From Candidatus Iainarchaeum sp. (GTDB lineage: Archaea; Micrarchaeota; Micrarchaeia; Anstonellales; Bilamarchaeaceae): 9,462 nt of DNA. The notes below the pieces were generated by a model. The model made no database searches and had not been told where the DNA came from. It saw only the letters and a program-made list of their open reading frames with translations. Position 1 is the stretch's first letter; every line of letters begins with the position of its first letter. A program made the position numbers and the translations under genes. Positions 5,520 to 9,462 of the stretch are shown here, piece after piece. Location of the stretch: NCBI GenBank assembly GCA_028711485.1, contig JAQTSF010000026.1, forward strand, positions 1 to 9,462, given 5' to 3'.

Positions 5520-6503
5520 CTATTTTTTGCTCAATTCTTCTTTTACAACTTTTTTTATTCCTTGAGCGTCTAATTCATATTTTTTCAATAATTCATAAGC
5601 TTCTCCAGATTCACAAAATCTATCGTAAACTCCATGAATTTTTAATCTAACATTAACTTTATTCTCTGCAATTACTTCTGCAATAGCACTCCCGAGTCCG
5701 CCATTAACCTGATGTTCTTCCACACTTATAATCAAACCTGTTTTTTCCGCCCAATATTTCACTGCTTCCTTATCTATTGGTTTAATAGTATGGCAGTCTA
5801 TTACAGCAACTGAAATCCCCTCTTTTTCAAGTTCATGGGCAACTTTAAGAGATTCATAAACAGGAACTCCACATGCAAATATTGCAACATCCTTTCCTTC
5901 TTTGTAAACATTAACTTTACCTAATTCAAAAGGAGTTTCTTCAGTGGTAAATACAGGAGATTTTTCTCTTTCTGTTCTCATATAAGCAGGTTTATTTCTT
6001 TTTATCAATTCAAGCATTGCTTTCTTTGCTTGAATGCTATCAGATGGAGCAACAACAACCATATTAGGTAGTACTCTCATTATTGCCATATCTTCAAGAG
6101 CCTGATGAGAAGCCCCGTCTGGTCCAACAGTTAATCCTGTGTGTGATCCATGAAATATTACAGGAACATCATTATAACAAACAGAAACCCTTATCTGATC
6201 CCAGTTTCTTCCAGGTGAAAATACTCCATATGCTGAAACAATTGCAGTTTTTCCACAAGCTGCAATTCCTGCGGCAACCCCTGCTAAATTCTGTTCTGCA
6301 ACACCTACCTGTACAAACCTTTGTGGAAATTCCTTTGCAAACCAATGCGTTCTTGTAGATTCAGAAACATCAGCAGTAAGCACCCATATATTTGCATTTT
6401 CTTTCCCTGCTTCTAAAATTGCCCTTCCGAATCCATCCCTGCTTGGCTCTTTTTTTTCTGGAGAAATTATATTTTGAATAAGATTCATATTAGAATTAAT
6501 CAT
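5520..6503 (-). CDS. Transketolase, C-terminal subunit
   Basis: This is the pyrimidine-binding plus C-terminal half of transketolase, which pairs with the N subunit encoded just upstream to move two-carbon units between sugar phosphates using thiamine diphosphate. Numbered from the ATG at 6503, GVAEQNLAGVAAG (67-79) contains E70, the glutamate expected to activate the cofactor. TVGPDGASHQALEDMA (125-140) is the characteristic substrate-side segment, and EEHQVNGGLGSAIAEV (262-277) lies in the C-terminal domain. The 327 residues match split archaeal enzymes. The frame extends upstream to a TTG at 6527, but AAGGAGGA at 6512-6519 with an eight-base spacer points to the ATG at 6503, one base after the N-subunit stop. 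The tRNA-Ser gene follows 44 bases downstream. Confidence 0.95.
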   Translation of the reverse strand: MINSNMNLIQNIISPEKKEPSRDGFGRAILEAGKENANIWVLTADVSESTRTHWFAKEFPQRFVQVGVAEQNLAGVAAGIAACGKTAIVSAYGVFSPGRNWDQIRVSVCYNDVPVIFHGSHTGLTVGPDGASHQALEDMAIMRVLPNMVVVAPSDSIQAKKAMLELIKRNKPAYMRTEREKSPVFTTEETPFELGKVNVYKEGKDVAIFACGVPVYESLKVAHELEKEGISVAVIDCHTIKPIDKEAVKYWAEKTGLIISVEEHQVNGGLGSAIAEVIAENKVNVRLKIHGVYDRFCESGEAYELLKKYELDAQGIKKVVKEELSKK

Positions 6504-6504
6504 A

Positions 6505-7380
6505 TTATTCTTCCTCCTTATCAACAATCTCAGCTTCTATAAGTGTTTTTTTATGTTCTAATACTCGTAATGCCTCTTCCATTTGTTCTTTTCCTGGAGG
6601 TTTTCCATGCCATTCCACCATATATTCCATAAATGGAATTCCTTTTCCGGGAACTGTTTTTGCAAGAATTATTGTAGGTTTATGCGGAACTTTTTTTGCC
6701 TCCTCTATTGCTCTCATCAATCCCTTAACATAATGTCCATTAACTTCTATTACATTCCATCCAAAAGCTTTGTATTTATCACTTAAAGGTTCAAGAGGAA
6801 GAACCTCTTGGGTAGTTCCATCAATTTGAATATCATTTTTATCCATTATAACTGTTAAATTCCCTAATTTGTATTTTGAAGCTAGTAGAGCAGCTTCCCA
6901 TATCTGCCCTTCATTTTGTTCTCCATCAGAAACTATACAATAAACTCTCCATTCTCTATGTTCTGTTTTTCCAACTATTGCCATTCCAACTGCTTGGGAT
7001 AATCCCTGTCCTAAAGGACCTGAGGAATTCTCAATTCCGGGAAGAGAACCTTTATGTGGATGCCCTTGCAATTTACTTTCCAATTTTCTTAATGTCCATA
7101 ATTCCTCTATTGGGAAATATCCGGATTCTGCAAGAGTTGCATACATTACAGGACAAACATGACCATTTGAGAGAACCAATCTATCTCTTTTTTCCCAATT
7201 TGGATTTTTTGGATCATGTGTCATTGCACTAAAGTATAATACGGTGTATATATCCGCGAGTCCTAATGAACCAGCAGAATGTCCTGATTTTGCTTCATAA
7301 AGCATTTTTATTACATACTGCCGTATTTTATTCGCAATTAACTTAAGAGTTTTTATATCCGTTATTTTTTCCGCAACCAT
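6505..7380 (-). CDS. Transketolase, N-terminal subunit
   Basis: This is the thiamine pyrophosphate-binding half of transketolase. Motifs are GHSAGSLGLADI at 33-44, SNGH at 71-74, GQGLSQAVGMA at 124-134, and the cofactor and magnesium site SDGEQNEGQIWEA at 151-163. The last has Ser where many homologues have Gly, and it is completed by KNDIQIDG at 181-188. WHGKPP lies at 257-262. At 291 residues it fits the split form found in archaea and some bacteria. The ATG at 7380 lies inside the end of the epimerase gene (19-base overlap) with AAGGTG just upstream. Its final residues, KEEE, are encoded by the Shine-Dalgarno of the C subunit, so the two halves should be made in a coupled way. Confidence 0.95.
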   Translation of the reverse strand: MVAEKITDIKTLKLIANKIRQYVIKMLYEAKSGHSAGSLGLADIYTVLYFSAMTHDPKNPNWEKRDRLVLSNGHVCPVMYATLAESGYFPIEELWTLRKLESKLQGHPHKGSLPGIENSSGPLGQGLSQAVGMAIVGKTEHREWRVYCIVSDGEQNEGQIWEAALLASKYKLGNLTVIMDKNDIQIDGTTQEVLPLEPLSDKYKAFGWNVIEVNGHYVKGLMRAIEEAKKVPHKPTIILAKTVPGKGIPFMEYMVEWHGKPPGKEQMEEALRVLEHKKTLIEAEIVDKEEE

Positions 7381-8045
7381 TTTTCAGCACCTTGGTAAGC
7401 ATTTCTTTTTAATTTTTCTATTGCCTGTTCTGGATTTTCAGATGAAAATATAGTACTGCAAGATACAAATTTATCTGCTCCTGCTTCACCTGCCTTTTTT
7501 GCAGTTTCAAAATTTATTCCTCCATCAACCTCGATTTCTATTTTGGGATATTTTTCCCTCAAATATTTTACTTTTTCCTCCATTGATTCTATATATCTTT
7601 GATGGGAATAACCTGGAACAACAAACATTACCAAAATTCTTTGAACATCATTCACATATTCTTCTATCTTCTTTACAGGAGTATCTGGATTTAGTACAAC
7701 ACACAACCTTCCTCCTGCTTCTTTTACAACAGATTTTATTTTCTCCCAATTTTTCACAGTTTCAATATGTATCTGATGAAGATGATTCCCAGGAGTTTTT
7801 TTTATCCATTTTTCAGGTTCTTCTACCATCCAATGGAACTCATACAATATTCCATCCGGAAGTTCTTCGACTTCCTCAGGTTTTATAGTATAATTAGGTA
7901 CAAATGCATTATCCATTACGTCTATATGAACTTCTTTAACATAATCTTTTACCAATTTCACATTTTTTATGAATTCTTCCTTGGTTTTAACTAGGATTGC
8001 AGGTATTACTTCTACCTCTAATAGATTACCGTTTGCTCCCCCCAT
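7362..8045 (-). CDS. Ribulose-phosphate 3-epimerase-like protein (divergent)
   Basis: The protein is a TIM barrel of the ribulose-phosphate 3-epimerase family, expected to interconvert ribulose 5-phosphate and xylulose 5-phosphate for the transketolase encoded downstream. Key residues kept are H40 and D42 in VHIDVMD, H71 in FHWMV, and D174 in EVDGGIN, the usual metal ligands and acid-base pair. It diverges at substrate-contact loops: PAIL (15-18) replaces PSIL, MDN replaces MDG, GYSHQRY (145-151) replaces the GFGGQ loop, and VSCSTIF (194-200) replaces the GSAIF-type phosphate site. The length of 227 is normal. The ATG at 8045 is the only plausible start; it lacks a Shine-Dalgarno and is probably leaderless or nearly so. 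First gene of the operon with both transketolase subunits. A related sugar-phosphate epimerase activity is possible. Confidence 0.85.
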   Translation of the reverse strand: MGGANGNLLEVEVIPAILVKTKEEFIKNVKLVKDYVKEVHIDVMDNAFVPNYTIKPEEVEELPDGILYEFHWMVEEPEKWIKKTPGNHLHQIHIETVKNWEKIKSVVKEAGGRLCVVLNPDTPVKKIEEYVNDVQRILVMFVVPGYSHQRYIESMEEKVKYLREKYPKIEIEVDGGINFETAKKAGEAGADKFVSCSTIFSSENPEQAIEKLKRNAYQGAEKWLRKK

Positions 8046-8060
8046 AAAAATCAGATAATT

Positions 8061-8070
8061 ATATTTATAT
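8061..8070 (-). promoter_or_regulatory. Candidate TATA box for the epimerase-transketolase operon
   Basis: ATATAAATAT on the minus strand is centred about 21 bases before the ATG at 8045, slightly closer than usual. A second match, ACTATTTAAT near 8079-8088, would give a leader of about ten bases. Either supports a promoter here, in the 52-base gap after the flippase gene. Confidence 0.4.
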
Positions 8071-8097
8071 GGAAAATAATTAAATAGTTGCTATACC

Positions 8098-9333
8098 TCA
8101 TTTTTGCTTTTTTAAATACACCCTATCTAAATATTTTGCCTCAAGAATGTCTTTTGCTAAATTTCTATATTTCTCAGGAATACCTACTTTTCTTAATCCT
8201 GCCTCTAAAACACTGAGTTCTTCTTTTCCAAAGGCTTTTAGAAGTATCAATACTGCCAAATAAATAATCGAACATACTAAAAAAAGAATTCCAAGTATTA
8301 CTAACGTTGCAATTTTTATAATACTTTCTTCAATTATCCCTCCTTCTTCAGCTCCTATTTGTATTGTAGTGATCTGCATTATACTCAAAAGTATCTGACT
8401 TTTTAACAATAATATTATCCCAAAAGCGATTATTCCTGCGATTATAGATTTGTAAACTTCAATAGGAAATTTAAGTTCTAATATCTTACCAGAATAATGG
8501 AAAAATAAAATCGATGATATAGCAAATGCAATTAAGGAGGAAAAAGCAGCTCCATTTATACCATATTGTGGTATCAACAATATATTAAGGATTATATTCA
8601 TTATTGCCGCACTGCCCGCAATTTTAAATTCTATATCCAATTTTTTATACGTTACTATTATCATTGAGGGCACAGTTCCTGCAGATTTTAAGAACAGACC
8701 CAGGGTTAATAACACAAGTGCGAGCCATCCTGTTTGATATTCCTTACCATATATTATCCCTAATAGTTCTTCAGAGAATATACAGAAAAGCAGGGTTATA
8801 GGTATGATTGCCATTAGAATCCATTTTGTTGAAGTCATAGCTGTTTTTTTCATTTTTTCAGTTTCTTTTTTACCAAGAAGTTCAGAAATTACTGGAAAAA
8901 AAATTGTTCGTATTGATATTGTAAATGCAATTAATATCGTTCCCATTCCTAATGCTATGGAATAAACTCCTACCTCCGCACTTGCTATTTCTTGGGGCAA
9001 TAGGTATCCCAGTAATATTCTATCACTGTAGGTTATAAGAACCCAAAAATAACTAATTAATGTTACTACCATTCCGAAAGGTATTATTTCTTTTGTGAAT
9101 TGCCAGTATTCTTTTTTAGTTGCTTTTTCATATTTTACATTTTCGAAATTCTTATTTATTCTTTTTATCTCATTCATTACTTTTAAAATAAGGAAAATCG
9201 AGGCTATCGCAAAAGATAAAACAAAAGCATATGCTAAAATTTCCGTTTCAAAACCAAACAAGTAGAAAAATAAAATTGTTATTGCTAATTTTGAAATATT
9301 TTGTATAATCAACCCAATTGTTGATTCTTTCAT
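8098..9333 (-). pseudogene. Polysaccharide flippase (Wzx/MATE-like), frameshifted near its 5' end
   Basis: This is a polytopic membrane protein with about ten visible hydrophobic segments, of the MOP flippase type that moves lipid-linked oligosaccharides across the membrane for glycan or glycoprotein assembly. Family-like stretches include KESTIGLIIQNISKL at the visible N-terminus, SYFWVLITYSDRILLG, VGVYSIALGMG, and NIILNILLIPQYGINGAAFSS. The ATG at 9333 is not the true start: the frame stays open to a stop at 9430-9432, and residues before it (FLIGRKN) continue the family match. The earlier part of the protein continues in the next frame from 9348 to the right edge, so this is the 3' piece of a gene broken by one base at a T5 run (9350-9354). 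The C-terminus (about 360-411) is a charged cytoplasmic tail. Confidence 0.82.
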
Positions 9334-9347
9334 ATTCTTTCTTCCAA

Positions 9348-9461
9348 TTAAAAATCCTTTACTGGTGTTAATATTTGATCTAAAAATAAGTAAATAGCCA
9401 TTATTTTTATAAGTACTGATAAATTGGTATTATTGAACAATTCACCTATAAAATCTGCTCC
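9348..9461 (-). pseudogene. 5' portion of the flippase gene in the alternative frame (runs off the window)
   Basis: From the right edge a frame is open for 37 codons to TAA at 9348-9350. It reads GADFIGELFNNTNLSVLIK, then a hydrophobic stretch IMAIYLFLDQ, and ends PVKDF. This resembles the segment of flippases just before the conserved L-I-G-R-x-x-M-K loop, which the downstream frame supplies directly (LIGRKNMKES). One extra T in the run at 9350-9354, or a -1 slip on it, would fuse the two frames without a gap. The gene's true start lies outside the window. Confidence 0.65.
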
Positions 9462-9462
9462 T

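Noticed and set aside
6083..7232. Several plus-strand frames across the transketolase genes (6083-6358, 6583-6786, 6876-7232)
   Set aside because: Shadows opposite strongly supported coding sequences; compositions are not protein-like and no start signals were found.
7499..7994. Two plus-strand frames opposite the epimerase
   Set aside because: Phe/Leu/Ile-rich shadows of the minus-strand gene, with no ribosome binding sites.
9334..9429. Starting the flippase at 9333, or extending it in the same frame as its true N-terminus
   Set aside because: The in-frame extension upstream of about 9351 is polar and unlike the family, while the neighbouring frame carries the expected sequence, so a frameshift explains the data better.

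Overview
The window looks archaeal. It carries an Orc1/Cdc6 replication initiator, a GTP-dependent dephospho-CoA kinase of the archaeal type, a PRC-barrel protein, a transketolase split into N- and C-terminal subunits, and an intron-containing tRNA gene without an encoded CCA. Promoters are archaeal TATA-like elements, some placed so that transcripts would be leaderless. The DNA is AT-rich and densely packed. A DPANN-type or other small-genome archaeon would fit, but no gene here fixes the phylum.

Layout. Positions 2-76 hold the tail of an unidentified plus-strand gene. A plus-strand cluster follows: a 98-residue unknown protein (79-375), rpiA (372-1037) and a 58-residue TTG-start ORF (1068-1244). 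The last converges on a minus-strand MFS transporter (1237-2400), whose roughly 65-nt leader is almost entirely two abutting inverted repeats. Divergent from it is a 154-residue unknown protein (2579-3043), then dephospho-CoA kinase (3125-3628). Converging on the kinase is a minus-strand pair: a PRC-barrel protein (3782-4024) and a previously unlisted 59-residue two-helix membrane protein (3606-3785). Orc1/Cdc6 (4127-5314) is divergent from that pair. The right half is all minus strand: tRNA-Ser(GCT) with two introns (5329-5475), transketolase C subunit (5520-6503), transketolase N subunit (6505-7380), ribulose-phosphate 3-epimerase-like (7362-8045), and a polysaccharide flippase (8098 to the right edge) interrupted by a one-base frameshift near 9350.

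How the genes work together. RpiA, the epimerase and both transketolase halves are enzymes of the non-oxidative pentose phosphate pathway. The last three form one tightly spaced operon, so the cell can probably interconvert pentose phosphates with glycolytic intermediates; no transaldolase is visible. Dephospho-CoA kinase completes CoA synthesis. Orc1/Cdc6 beside a PRC-barrel/membrane-protein pair puts replication and possible cell-division or envelope functions side by side.

The most notable signals are the T-arm intron in tRNA-Ser with a well-formed bulge-helix-bulge core, the structured leader that places the MFS Shine-Dalgarno in a hairpin loop, the frameshifted flippase, and the small membrane protein coupled to the PRC-barrel gene. 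No CRISPR array, insertion sequence or rRNA was seen, and no stretch over 300 bases lacks a gene.
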